A DNA stretch of 64,000 bases from Knufia peltigerae (Eukaryota; Ascomycota; Eurotiomycetes; Chaetothyriales; Trichomeriaceae): positions 30,849 through 94,848 of the forward strand of contig JAPDRN010000126.1 in assembly GCA_030247855.1 (NCBI GenBank), in the 5' to 3' direction. Both the position numbers and the translations under genes were made by a program. Within the stretch, counting starts at the first letter, position 1. Every line of letters begins with the position of its first letter. Shown one piece after another: positions 1 to 10,334 of the stretch. The notes under the pieces were generated by a model that was not told the origin of the DNA, ran no database searches, and saw only the letters and a program-made list of their open reading frames with translations.

Positions 1-88
1 GTCGTTAGAGTATCCTGGATTTCTAGGCTGCAAAAATACCGTTTTATCGCAAATCAGAACGTTTGACTATCACACGACTGAACCAAGA

Positions 89-1033
89 ATGTCCTCGAAA
101 AAGCACGTCGTCTTCGTGACAGGGGCCACAGGCGCCCAAGGAGGCGCCGTCGCTCGATCCCTCCTCTCCGCCGGCCACGCGGTCCATGCCCTCGCCCGAG
201 ACCCGTCGTCGACGGCGGCACAAACCCTGTCTGAGCTGGGAGCGACGGTATTCCCCGGCGACTTTGACGACCCGAGCTCGCTCACGTCAGCGGCCAAGGG
301 TTGCACGGCGGCGTTCATCAACGTGTCTCCCGTCTTCACCGACCCGTCTGGGGAAGCCAGGCACGGCCGGAACGTCGTCGCGGCATGTCGCGAAGCCGGT
401 ATTGCTAGGGTAATCGAGTCCTCGGTGCCCAGCGTCGACCGACTCGAACGAGGAGACCTCAACGGCGTGGATAATAATCCGACGCTCAAGTATCGTTATG
501 CCAAGATCCACGTCGAACGCGCCGTCAAGGAGGCCAGGTTCGACAACTGGACCATCCTCCGGGTCCCACGACTGCTTCACTCCTTTGTCGACCCGAAGCT
601 GTCACGCATGGTGTTCCCAAAACTGGCGGGCGACGGCGTCATCCGCACCGTCCTACCCCCAGACGAGCCCCAGTCGGTCCTGGACACCAGGGATATCGGC
701 CGCGCCTTTGTCCACCTGCTCGATGACACGACTGGTCGGTACAGAAACAAAAAGCTCGCATTGTCCGGAGAGACACTGACCTTTCAGGACATTGCGAACG
801 CGATGAACGAAGCGCTCGGTCAGGATAGGGTTCACGTGGAGTACGTCCGCGAGTCCCTGGCCCGCGAGCTGGGCAAGACGGACCCGATCGTGGCTTCCGA
901 GTTGTTATACCTCGACAACCCTGGCTTCTTGCTTTTTGACGAGAACGACTTTGACTTCAAATTGTCATCGGCAAAGGAGTACTTTACGAGGGAGAAAGCG
1001 GCACTAGAGCGAGCGGTCGGCCTTACAGCATAG
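89..1033 (+). CDS. NmrA-like NAD(P)-binding oxidoreductase
   Basis: A single uninterrupted frame of 314 aa. The N-terminus has a Rossmann nucleotide-binding turn (FVTGATGAQGGAVARSLL, about residues 9-26) of the GxxGxxG kind used by NmrA and atypical short-chain reductases. A Y/K pair resembling an SDR active site lies near residue 135 (YRYAKIHVERA). The C-terminal half carries the substrate-domain features of NmrA-like proteins (VLDTRDIGRAFVHLL, about 195-210). NmrA-like proteins are either redox sensors or isoflavone-reductase-like enzymes; which applies here cannot be told. The gene converges with eIF3c, 233 bp away. Its third codon positions are GC-rich compared with eIF3c. The start is the first ATG of the frame, 88 bp into the window, so its promoter is mostly outside. 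Confidence 0.85.
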   Translation: MSSKKHVVFVTGATGAQGGAVARSLLSAGHAVHALARDPSSTAAQTLSELGATVFPGDFDDPSSLTSAAKGCTAAFINVSPVFTDPSGEARHGRNVVAACREAGIARVIESSVPSVDRLERGDLNGVDNNPTLKYRYAKIHVERAVKEARFDNWTILRVPRLLHSFVDPKLSRMVFPKLAGDGVIRTVLPPDEPQSVLDTRDIGRAFVHLLDDTTGRYRNKKLALSGETLTFQDIANAMNEALGQDRVHVEYVRESLARELGKTDPIVASELLYLDNPGFLLFDENDFDFKLSSAKEYFTREKAALERAVGLTA

Positions 1034-1266
1034 TAGTAGTGGTAGTGATTCAAACAACCGAGACCTCTCAAGACGGGGATTCATTTGACACACTAGCGAT
1101 CTTTTCATTTCATACAAAACGATTCTCTCTACGCTGACAGCGCACCACTATCTAATTTTTTGTGGCGTTGCGTCAATTGTGTCCATATGTTGATCCCCTT
1201 GGGCTACCAGCAAAAATGCAATTCATTGATGATGATGAAACCAACTCCCCTAATCAAAACTCGACT

Positions 1267-3916
1267 TTAAGCTTTAATTGCACCTCCAAGAGCTCCGCCA
1301 CTGAACTGCTGGCCACCAGGGCGTCGTTGACCTTGACCGCGAGCCAGGCCCTGCAGGTTGGTGCGCCCACTACGGCCACCACGGCCTCCTCTCTGTCCTT
1401 GATCTCGCTGGAATGCATTTGCCATGCCGGCCGTCCTCGTCTCCAGCACCTTCTCATTTGACTCGAGGATACCCATCGCCTTCTCGGAAAGAGTAATGAC
1501 TTGACTCTGGAGGCGAGAGAGCTCGACACCTTTTCGGAAGACAATGGCATCGTTGACCTGGTCCAACGCGGCGGCGAGTTCTTCGTGTGAGATCATTTTC
1601 GAGACGACCGCTGCAATCTTCTTAGGATCCAGCTCGAACATGCCTGACAGTGTTGTTATCGAGAGGGTGTCATAATAAGGAGCGTATGTGAAAAGATAGG
1701 TTCGTAGTCCTTCTTCTTGGATCTGTTCAGCCAGCATGGCTTTGATCTTGTCCTTATCGCTGCCAAGGAGATCCCAAATGCCGATCTTGCTGATGAGCTC
1801 CTGGCATCTCTTCCAGTCACCTTGGGCGAGAGCCTTGGCTGCTTGCATGACGTGGTCGCGAGTGTTCTCAGGAGGTCCCTGGAAGACTTGTCGTTCGGTG
1901 TACTCGAGCATGCGTCGGAAAGTCTTGGAGATGACTCTCTTTCGGACGTCCGGTGATGAACCAGTCTGTGCGAGGAGAGGAATTTCGAGGAGCATGCTGC
2001 AAGTCAGGTAGACGCACTCCAGCAGCTCCAGGTTGATATGCATGTGGAAGGGAAGCTGTCGCTGACGTTCCAACCGTTCCTGCTCTGGAGTTACGGTGGA
2101 ATACCTCTGCATGATGACACCTTGGGCCAGTAGTTCCTTTTGGCGGCCAGAGCCACAGATCTCCTGGAGGACACCCTGTGCCTCATAACAGAGTCCTGCT
2201 CTGAAGGCGCAGAGACCGATCTGAACGAGCGTTCGGTTGAAGAGGATCTGCGTGCTCACATCGAACGAGGAAATGTTCTCGGTCAGATGACTCATAAGAG
2301 CAAGATCCCTCGCGCGATAGTAATTATCCTGTAGAGCAAGGAAGTAGATCTCGCACAGCATGGCTCGGGCTCGGATAATGCCCTCACTGTGTTCGAATAG
2401 ATGAGTGCAAAGACCTTGAACAAGCGGCGCAACCTCTGTGAACTTGTCGCGCGGGGTGAGTTCTGAGTTGAGACTTGGTGGCAAAGCCGCCCAAGTCTTC
2501 TCTTCCAAGATCTTCACAACGAGCGTCGGCTTGAAATAGATGTGTTCTAAGCGCCTGATGACGGTCCGGTTGATGTTCTCCTGGCGCGTCTCAGATTTCT
2601 CGAGCTTCTTGTTGGTTGTCTCGGTATAAATTAGCGTCCGGACGACATCAGTATATAGAAGCTGTTCGTCGCCCAATCTTTCGATGTATTCGGCAGTATG
2701 AGGATCGGTTTGTTGCAGAGATCTCGTCAACTCGTCATCAAGTCTCTCCAACAGGGAAACAACACTGCCAGGAATCTTGAAGATCTCACCAGCCGCCGGG
2801 CTTGGCTGCTTTTCGTCGTCTTCCCATTCATCAGCGACTTCCGTAACAATGTACTGAGACTCGTCCTCGAGTGTCTGCAACAGGGACGAGAACTCTCGCT
2901 CCGCTGCTCGCCACGACTCTTGTGACATATAAGCCTGCACAGACGAGCTGGTGACGTCAAATCTTGTGGAGATGATAGTCAATAGGACCCGTATCCGCTG
3001 GTAGGGGGTATTGGCGACTTCGAGTAATCTCTCCATGATCCGTATCTGTTCGGTCCGGTCGGTGTTCTTCTTGCCACGGGACTCCACGATGGAGCGCAGA
3101 TGCTTCAGGATACTTTCTGGTGTATAGACAAGAGCCTTGCCTCCTCTACCGACCGTCGCAAATCCTTCTTCATCAATAGCAGCCTCAATGGCGTCTAGTC
3201 TCTGGACTTTGCTCTTGCGCGTCTTTTGCTCCACCTCCGTCTGCTCCTCTTCATCTGACTCCATGAACTCCTCCTTGTTCGCCCGATACTTCTCGATCTC
3301 GGTGTGGTAATCCTTGTTATTCTTCCGGATCTTTTGCTTCATTGCGTTGAAACCTTTGGCATTGATGGGATTCATCTTCTTGCCTCCCGACTTTTGTTTA
3401 TCATTGGTCTCATTGATCAAATCTTCGAGGTCGGCGATCATCTTGATGTAAATCTTGGGAGAGGCGCCTTGCTGAACGACCTTGACGACCTGGCGGTTCA
3501 TCTTGTCGAATTCTAAAGGAGGTTAGTATCAACATCCTTCAAGGGGGGAATAACAACGGACCTGTGGAAATGACAGCCCAGTCATTGATTTTTTGAGCAT
3601 TTTCGATCGCTCTGATAGTGCTTTCCAATTCCTGAAATCTCTTGTCTTTAGCGCTCTTGACCACTCGTTCGCGGTCTTCGTCCTCGCTCTCGTCCGACTC
3701 ATCGCCGCCCAGTCCTGAAGGCTTCAAGAACCGGCTGGCGCCCGTACCACGACCTTCATCTTCGGAAGATTCGTCCTCAGACTCTTCTTCTTCCTCTTCA
3801 CTTTCCTCTTCGGATTCTTCTTCGGATTCCTCCTCTCGGCCAGAGTAGAGCTCTTCCTCCTCGGAGGAACTGCTCTCGCTGTCAGAGTCTCCGCCGTGAA
3901 AAAATCGAGACGACAT
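1267..3916 (-). CDS. nip1: Translation initiation factor eIF3 subunit C (Nip1)
   Basis: Two exons, 3916-3562 and 3512-1267, joined by a 49-nt intron (3513-3561) with donor GTCCGT and a perfect TACTAAC branch point. The product is 866 aa, the usual size for fungal eIF3c. The N-terminus starts MSSRFF and is an acidic, serine-rich tail (about residues 8-55) that in yeast contacts eIF1 and eIF5. The splice restores the conserved stretch AVISTEFDKMNRQ. The middle contains the eIF3c core and a PCI domain lies near residues 600-780 (GDWKRCQELISKIGIWDLL, then the winged-helix part). The C-terminus is Gly/Arg-rich (QRGGRGGRSGRTN). eIF3c is a scaffold of the 43S preinitiation complex in the cytosol. 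I chose 3916 rather than the in-frame ATG six codons upstream because MSSRFF is the family start. Confidence 0.96.
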
Positions 3917-4802
3917 CTTGATATTCACTGGCACTGGTGTGGTTGATATGTAAAGCAGAAGCGAAGATAAACTCGTCGTTCAACGATGTCCTGATAAAAA
4001 AAGGTCTGGCCTGCGGCCCGTCGGTGCACGGCGAATTCGTGGTGCGCGGCGAGATGCCAAGATATATCACGTGAGTGAACTTTTTGTGCTTGCAGAAAAT
4101 CTGGGTGACTCCTTAGACTTCGATTCCTTAAGAGTCACCACAGCAGAAATTCTGCCTATAACCAGAATCAAATATTGCGATATCTTACCAATGTGATATT
4201 CAATGGGAGTACGAAGTCATGCCAGGGTCTATACCTCCTTTGCAAACCATCACTCTTTACGTAATCACCTACGGAGGTAGAGACGCAGCGCTTGATGTTA
4301 TTGCTTAACAAACACAAGATGTTAGTAGTCATACAAGGGCCCAGATTCTTCAAATGCCATGTCGAACTTGAACACCTGCTCGATTCCTACGAGGTTCAGA
4401 CGTCTGTACACATCATGAATGTCTCTGACCATCTTCTGGTCACCAATGCAGTACAGTGCACCAATTTGGCTTTGCTTGAAGAATCATGAGGGCCCGAAAT
4501 CCCAAATTCATGAATAGCCCAATCCTCCATCAGCGTAAACCTCCTTCGTAGCTCGTTTTATAACGTAGATCTCACATAGATCGCTGCGCGCGATCACTGG
4601 AGCATCGTTATGCTTCTAAATCCTATGCCCACCGAGAATGGTCATGGAAGTCTCATAGGCTATGCTAGCCTCTAATGGGTGATCGAGTCCTCCATTTGCC
4701 ACCCTGTTATTATGTTAAAACCGCTTTGAAGGTTGAGTTTGCTTTGGCATGTTCTGGCTTTAGTAGGACGCGCGCGTTCGCAGAACTTTGTTGCTTGGCT
4801 TT
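3917..4802. other. Intergenic: eIF3c promoter and YAK1 3' region
   Basis: This 886-bp stretch lies upstream of eIF3c and downstream of YAK1, both on the minus strand. An AT-rich tract near 3993-4000 may be part of the eIF3c core promoter. A 65-codon plus-strand frame at 4292-4489 has no recognisable features. I see no RNA gene or repeat. Confidence 0.5.
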
Positions 4803-7294
4803 TCAATGCCACTGATTCATTGCGCCATCTTCCAAAGTGCGGATAAAGTCGCGATTCCTTTGATTACGGCTGCCACGTCTTCGAGCAGTCGATGGAGAAT
4901 CAACGTAACCGTCCGCTGGCGGTGGGTAATAAGCAGGGCTGGGTTGAAGTCTGATGGGCTGGTTAGGATCCAAATGACTAGCTACCCTCTGGATCGTCGG
5001 TGGAATTCCAGCTTGTTGCTGGTCCATAGTTGACGCTCGTTGCCTTCCAGCTCTCTGTGTAGCCTGTGCATACAAGCTTTGCTGGTGATTGTAATGGCTC
5101 GGGTTAATCTGAGGAGTCTGTTGTGGCATCATGCCCATTTGTGGTGCATAGTTCGCAGAGTGAGTCGGATACGGTGGGGGAGCAGCTTGTTGGTGTGCAG
5201 GATACATGGTGTTGTACATTGGCGGCGCTTGTGACGGAGGGTAGGGGCTCATTTGCATGGCGTATGCATTCTGGGCGGCTGTTTGGGCCTGAACTTGGGC
5301 CTGGGCGGCCTGGGCTTGAGCTTGAGCCTGCGCAGCTTGAGCAGCTCTTTGTTTGCTCAGAGCTTCAGCTTGCTGCTGTTGCTGCACTCCCGGAGAAATG
5401 GGTTTGCTTGCGGGAGATTTCAGGTTCATTGGAGGTACAAAAGGCTGCGTGAACTTCTGCTGCGTAATAAATGGATGCATCTTCGCTTGTTGGGGCGACC
5501 ATCGTTCGAGAGGATTGGTTGTCAGTAAACCCCGAACAAAATCAATGAAAGCAACCCGATTGTTCATTTCTGTTGAGAATGTCAGCACCGAAAAGCGCAA
5601 TTCGAACGTTTCTACTCACCTCTCTCAATCTCAGCAGGCTTCATATTCTTCCTAGGCATCGAATAGCTGCGAATGATCTCGGGCAAAGTAGTCGCTTGGA
5701 AATACTTTTTACTCGGTTGCTCTTTGACATTGTGCTCGCGGGAGTACTGTTCCATACTTTTCAGTCGATATGTTCGACGGCCAAATTCGTCTGCAGTTTT
5801 CTCAAAGAACTCGCCAGACTGCTTCCCCATCTCCAGCATCCATGTTGGCGGCATACCCAGCATTTCGACAATTCTGGAGACTTGGTTGTATTCAGACGAA
5901 CCCGGAAAGAGCGGAAGCCCCAAAAACAATTCCACCACGATACAGCCGAGTGACCACATGTCAATGGCACAAGAGTACGGCAGGCCCAGGAGCACTTCCG
6001 GGGAACGATAGAACCGGGACTGGATATAAGTGTAAACGGTTTGTCTTTCATCGCAAGCTGAACCGAAGTCAATGATCTTGATGATCGGACTTTCGAGATT
6101 CTTCAACAGGATGTTTTCCGGTTTGAGATCGCAATGTATCAGACGCGCTTTGTTCAGCAGGGTGAGTCCGTTCAGCAATTGTTGAGCGAAAACACGGACG
6201 AGAGTTGTACTGAGGCCTCGGAATTGGTTCTGTTTGATAAGCTCGTACAGATTGACACTGAGCAGTTCAAAGACAAGACACAGATGTTGTCGATGGATGA
6301 ATGTGTCTTTCAGCCTCAAGAGGTGATGATCATCATTCTTGTCCAGTTTCTGGTTCAGCAGATCCAGGACTGATACTTCCATCATACTCTGATTGAAGTA
6401 AGCCGTGCGATTTTTGATAACTTTTACCGCGACCACTTCTTGGGTCCTCAGATTCTGGCACTTGACGACCTGCCCAAAGGTACCCTGTCCCAGCACATCA
6501 AGGATCAGGTAGCGGTTCTTGTGGCCTGCTTCTTCACTACCGAGAATGTCGTTAACGTAGAGAATGTAATCGCTGTCGTCGTTATCGTAGCCATCGTTCT
6601 TGGTTCCCTTGCTAGGCTTGGTTAGCACCCGCCTAGGATTTCTTGATGACTCGTATTTGAAGCTAGGATTACATATCCTGTAGGTGGCTGGCAGATATGT
6701 AGTGAGAGCTTGTAGCGGGCTGATGAAGCCACCTTCTGGATTTGCCCTGCGATAAAGAGGCTGCGTATTGACTCTCGGTGTGAAGTCCTGCATAGTCTTG
6801 ACCTTTTTAAACCTAGGAACCGGCCCAGGTCCTTGAGAGGGTTGCCTCGATGGCGGGGCAGGTCTCGTCGCACCAGTAGACAGAGGATAGTACGACTCGG
6901 GGCTCAGCTCAGCATTTTGTAGCGCAGACGCGTAGTTGGAGGGGTATCTCGTAGGGGTTGGAGGTTCAGGGTAGCGGTCCGAGTTGTAGCTGCTTTGGCG
7001 TGTCGGTGACTGTCGTGATGATTGTGGCTGGCCAAGATAGGAGAAGTTGCCAGGATTTGGCATTTTCGGGCTCGCAGGGTATGCGGCTCCCGTAGGTTGA
7101 ACATTCATAGGAGAATATCTCTGCGCAGCAGAGGAGATTTCAGGGAGGAATTGGGCTGAAAGCCTGTGTTGATGTGCAGGACGCGGAGGATATTTCGCTC
7201 GATTGTAGGGATCGGCATCTTCCATCGGAACATCAACTTCACCATTGTGTTCGTAGGGTTGCGATTGCGTCGCTGGTGTGTTGTTCAGAGACAT
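4803..7294 (-). CDS. yak1: DYRK-family protein kinase Yak1
   Basis: Two exons, 7294-5620 and 5569-4803, with a 49-nt intron (donor GTGAGT, acceptor CAACAG), give 813 aa. Residues 1-250 are a Pro/Ser/Tyr-rich disordered region. The kinase domain runs from about 260 to 610: glycine loop LGQGTFGQVVKC, lysine in VAVKVIK, catalytic loop HCDLKPEN (the Cys replacing Arg of HRD is typical of DYRK/Yak1), IDFGSAC, and the activation loop VYTYIQSRFYRSPE with the YTY autophosphorylation site that defines Yak1. The C-terminal tail is Gln/Ala-rich (AQAQAQAQAAQAQ, about 640-670) and then Pro/Tyr/Gln-rich. Yak1 acts in nutrient and stress signalling downstream of PKA and TOR, shuttling between cytoplasm and nucleus. 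The intron splits the late kinase domain (EIERE-MNNRVAFIDF), so the exon joint is well supported. Confidence 0.95.
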
Positions 7295-8268
7295 GGCTGC
7301 TTTGTCTTCCAGCCACTCTTGCGAGGGGCACTATCTCAGCCTGCCAACGATCCAACTTGTGCGAGGGTAGACCGCGTCCCGGATGACACAAGGCCAGAAG
7401 GTGCTTCTAGAGCATAAGAAAGTGGACTCAGTTGTCGAGAGCAGTCTCACTCATCAGTTGAGGGCCGTTCAAAAGGCAGGATAGGAAAAGGCAGATCGAA
7501 GTTCAGGTGATTGCCAGCACGGTCGAGGGCAACAGTAAATGGTGAGTTTCGTAAGCGCAATCGGCGGTGACTGAGAGATCCGTGCTAGAAGTCGACGCAT
7601 GGTCAGAGTCAGTCAGAGGCTCAACAAGAAGCCATGGTGACCTTGGTTGACTTCGTTCGGAGCTCTCATGGAATTGAGGGAGGCTGAGGGTGGAGGGCGC
7701 AGTTTTAGTTCAGATTCGTGGCCGAGGAGGATTAGATTGTGGTTCAAGAAGACATGCAACCAGCGGTGGAGACGTTGGGCTGGCTTAGGATGGTTGAACA
7801 CGGCTCAGGAACAGCGGGCGGACAAACAGAGGACCGTGGTGACCAAGAAAACAGAAGAGGAGTCTTGAAATTTATACAGTCACAGCACGGCAAGACAGCG
7901 CAGCACGGTGATGTTTCTAGTGGGAGTTTGAAGCGCCTGCGACTTTTTGACCACCTTGTTGCGTTGTTCCTTTATTGCTGCTTTGGAGGTTGCTGATTAG
8001 GTATTGTTGTTATTATTATTATTATTATCCGTACCGAGAGGACTAGTACTCGTACTGGCACCACCCATTACGAGTACGAAGCAGGCCTAGCAAAGGGCTG
8101 GTTGAGCTCTTGCAACCAAGACAAATGGCGCCGCTTTTACTCCGCACCAAGCGCTCTCCTCCAGAGCGATAATGGATCATTTAATTATAGGAAACAAAGG
8201 TACGGATACTGCAACTCTTTACTATCTAGTCGTACATCTTTGTATGTGCTATTTGCCCGGCGGCCGTG
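7295..8268. promoter_or_regulatory. YAK1 upstream region with ATT microsatellite
   Basis: 974 bp between the YAK1 start and the 3' end of the next gene. It is probably the YAK1 promoter plus a long leader. It holds several short upstream ATG frames and a perfect (ATT)6 run at 8011-8028. No protein-coding gene or RNA gene is evident. Confidence 0.45.
8011..8028. repeat. (ATT)n microsatellite
   Basis: Six uninterrupted TAT/ATT units in the intergenic region upstream of YAK1, preceded by imperfect GTT units. Confidence 0.8.
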
Positions 8269-10037
8269 TCAACTCTGCATAAGTCTGTCCAAGGTTCTAA
8301 TCATTTCGATGCTGCAAGGCCAGTGATAGCCTGCAATCTCCTTGCTGAACAGACCCAGAACTCTCAATGTCCCATATTGCGAAGCAGGGACAGGTTCGGT
8401 GCGCAGCCTCTGCCACACCACCAATGCAGACAAAAATACAATCACTGGCAACCAGACAGACAATCTGCTCTCGGGAGGTATTTTGTGGCAACAATCTAGC
8501 ACCTGCCAAGCGAGCGCCGCAGCTTTGTCCAAGACTTGGAAAGGTTCTGAGGGGCGGAAGCCTTGGCTGTTCGATTGTGTCTCGCCGTAGCTTGCCATCT
8601 GTGGCAATTTCCAGGTGTCGGGACAGATGAGCTGTAATTTGCAAAACAAGTGCAGAGCAAGTATATCGTTGCTAACATGTGACTCGAAGAGGCGCTCCCA
8701 TCGTGAGAGTCCAGCCGTCATGGCCTCGTTGAGCCGAGAGAATTCGGAAGATGCTGACAATGGGGTGAAAGGACTCCGGGGCTTCAAGCCGGTGTGCCCT
8801 GATGGCCCGTTGCCAATGAAGGACGTCAACTGGAGAGATCGTTGCGCATAGACGATATCACTGAGGAGAGCCGTGAGCAACAGGAGAGCATCCTCTCCGT
8901 TGCGTACATCTTGTGGGATCTTATCTCCATGTAACAGACAATGGTAAACGGTGTGAAATTGACGGCTCGAACCAGGCATCTTGATAAAAAGCTCACGGGT
9001 TGAAAAGTTTGCGGCCAATCCACAGTGAGTGGCTTGCAGGGTGTCAATCAGGAACATGTAGCTAACGAGTGCACTGCATAACTCTCAGCCAAGATGAATC
9101 ATGGATCAGCTTGGATGCACCAACCTTCTCATGCACATGTCCTTGTTCGATAGTTCGCTGGACGAGAACAGCGGTGAACACTCGTCGGTCAGGTGTAAGC
9201 GCCTCGAGATCTGCACGTTTTGGTCAGAACACATCTCTTCAGATGAGGAGTCGGCCGTTGGATCGACGCACAGTGACTGCATTACACAGGATGGTGGAGG
9301 CCTTCCGCCAATTGTCCCAACCTACTGACATCTGCCCATATGTAGCCAGGAATGAGGCCTATGCAAGAAGAATCAGCCATTTTCCAAAGGAATCTCGGTC
9401 GGTATTACTTACTGCTACTACTGCTTCCACGAGTCGTGCTTCTCGATTATCGACCTCCAGCATAACCGACCATAGATTGACACCAGCAACAAAGAGGCCG
9501 GAGGATCTATCCATTGGGCTCATCTCACTTCCTATCGCGTACGGACTTGATTCCTCTGGGGATGACGTTGCGGATGACAAACACGAGATTGCGAGTTGAA
9601 GATACGGTGGTAGAGCAGACATGGGAGAATTTAGTAGATCTACATTGTCGATGAAGATATGTTGTTTAAATGTTGTCAGAAAATCTGCCTGTAAGCGCAC
9701 CAGCTCATGCTCAGGCGGGTAGACTGGATGTTCTGATAGTAATATCATAGGGTAGTTATATGCGTGGACGTCCTTTCATGTACATCTCAGCCTCTGAAGT
9801 CTGTTGAGAATCTTCACTTACCGGTGAATGATCCACTGAGCTGTCTTCGGCAGAGTCTGACACAATCGAGCCATCGTCGTCAAAGCCTTCACTATGAAGC
9901 AGGGCAACTCGGAAACGCTCGAGGAATGTTGCTTCGAGGTTCTCATTGGCTTCGTGTACATCCCATCGAGTTGGGTCACGCTCGCCTGGCCACTGCCTCG
10001 GGTTGAGTGATCTTGGGTATCTTTGCGCTGGCTGCAT
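8269..10037 (-). CDS. Fungal transcription-factor-domain protein lacking a DNA-binding domain
   Basis: Five exons (10037-9822, 9772-9413, 9358-9272, 9210-9125, 9073-8269) give 517 aa. All introns are GT-AG, 50-61 nt, and phases close without a stop. The body matches the fungal-specific transcription factor domain that follows C2H2 or C6 fingers: SYNxPMILLSEH-like start (DVHAYNYPMILLSEHPVY, about 73-90), GLFVAGVNLWSVMLEVDNR (about 150-168), then ASFLATYG. The first 72 residues are acidic and contain no Cys-based finger. Intron positions and phases (0,0,0,2 across VA/F-L-YG, then NAVT/IS, then R/S) match those of the divergent neighbour, so the two are paralogues and this copy has lost the finger region. 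It may act as a partner or antagonist of the neighbour; that is inference. The two share a 297-bp promoter. Confidence 0.8.
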
Positions 10038-10334
10038 TGTCAGCTCTACCAGTCCTCGTGTTCAATGGAGAGAGCATCCTATCATCGCACCCATTTGCTG
10101 CTCATAAGGTGCTAACTATCAATAAGGTATGGCCACGGAATTGAGAAATTTGCCTTTGACCCCGGATACCCCAGGAGGGTTGTGGTTGTGGTTGCGGCTG
10201 GGGATCTAGATCTGCCCACATCCCACATTGCAATAAAGCCTGACATGGACCCCATTCAGGTCCGAGACTACAAATTCTTCATTTTCTCGTCTCTAATACG
10301 AGATTCCGGTACCGAAAAAAGCCATGATATTATA
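10038..10334. promoter_or_regulatory. Shared promoter of the divergent regulator pair
   Basis: 297 bp between two head-to-head regulator genes. It contains CCCCGGATACCCC (10160-10172), a paired C4 element like those seen in the promoters of the metabolic genes to the right, so auto-regulation is possible. Confidence 0.4.

Noticed and set aside
4292..4489. 65-codon plus-strand frame
   Set aside because: Short, no homology features, lies in the YAK1 3' region.
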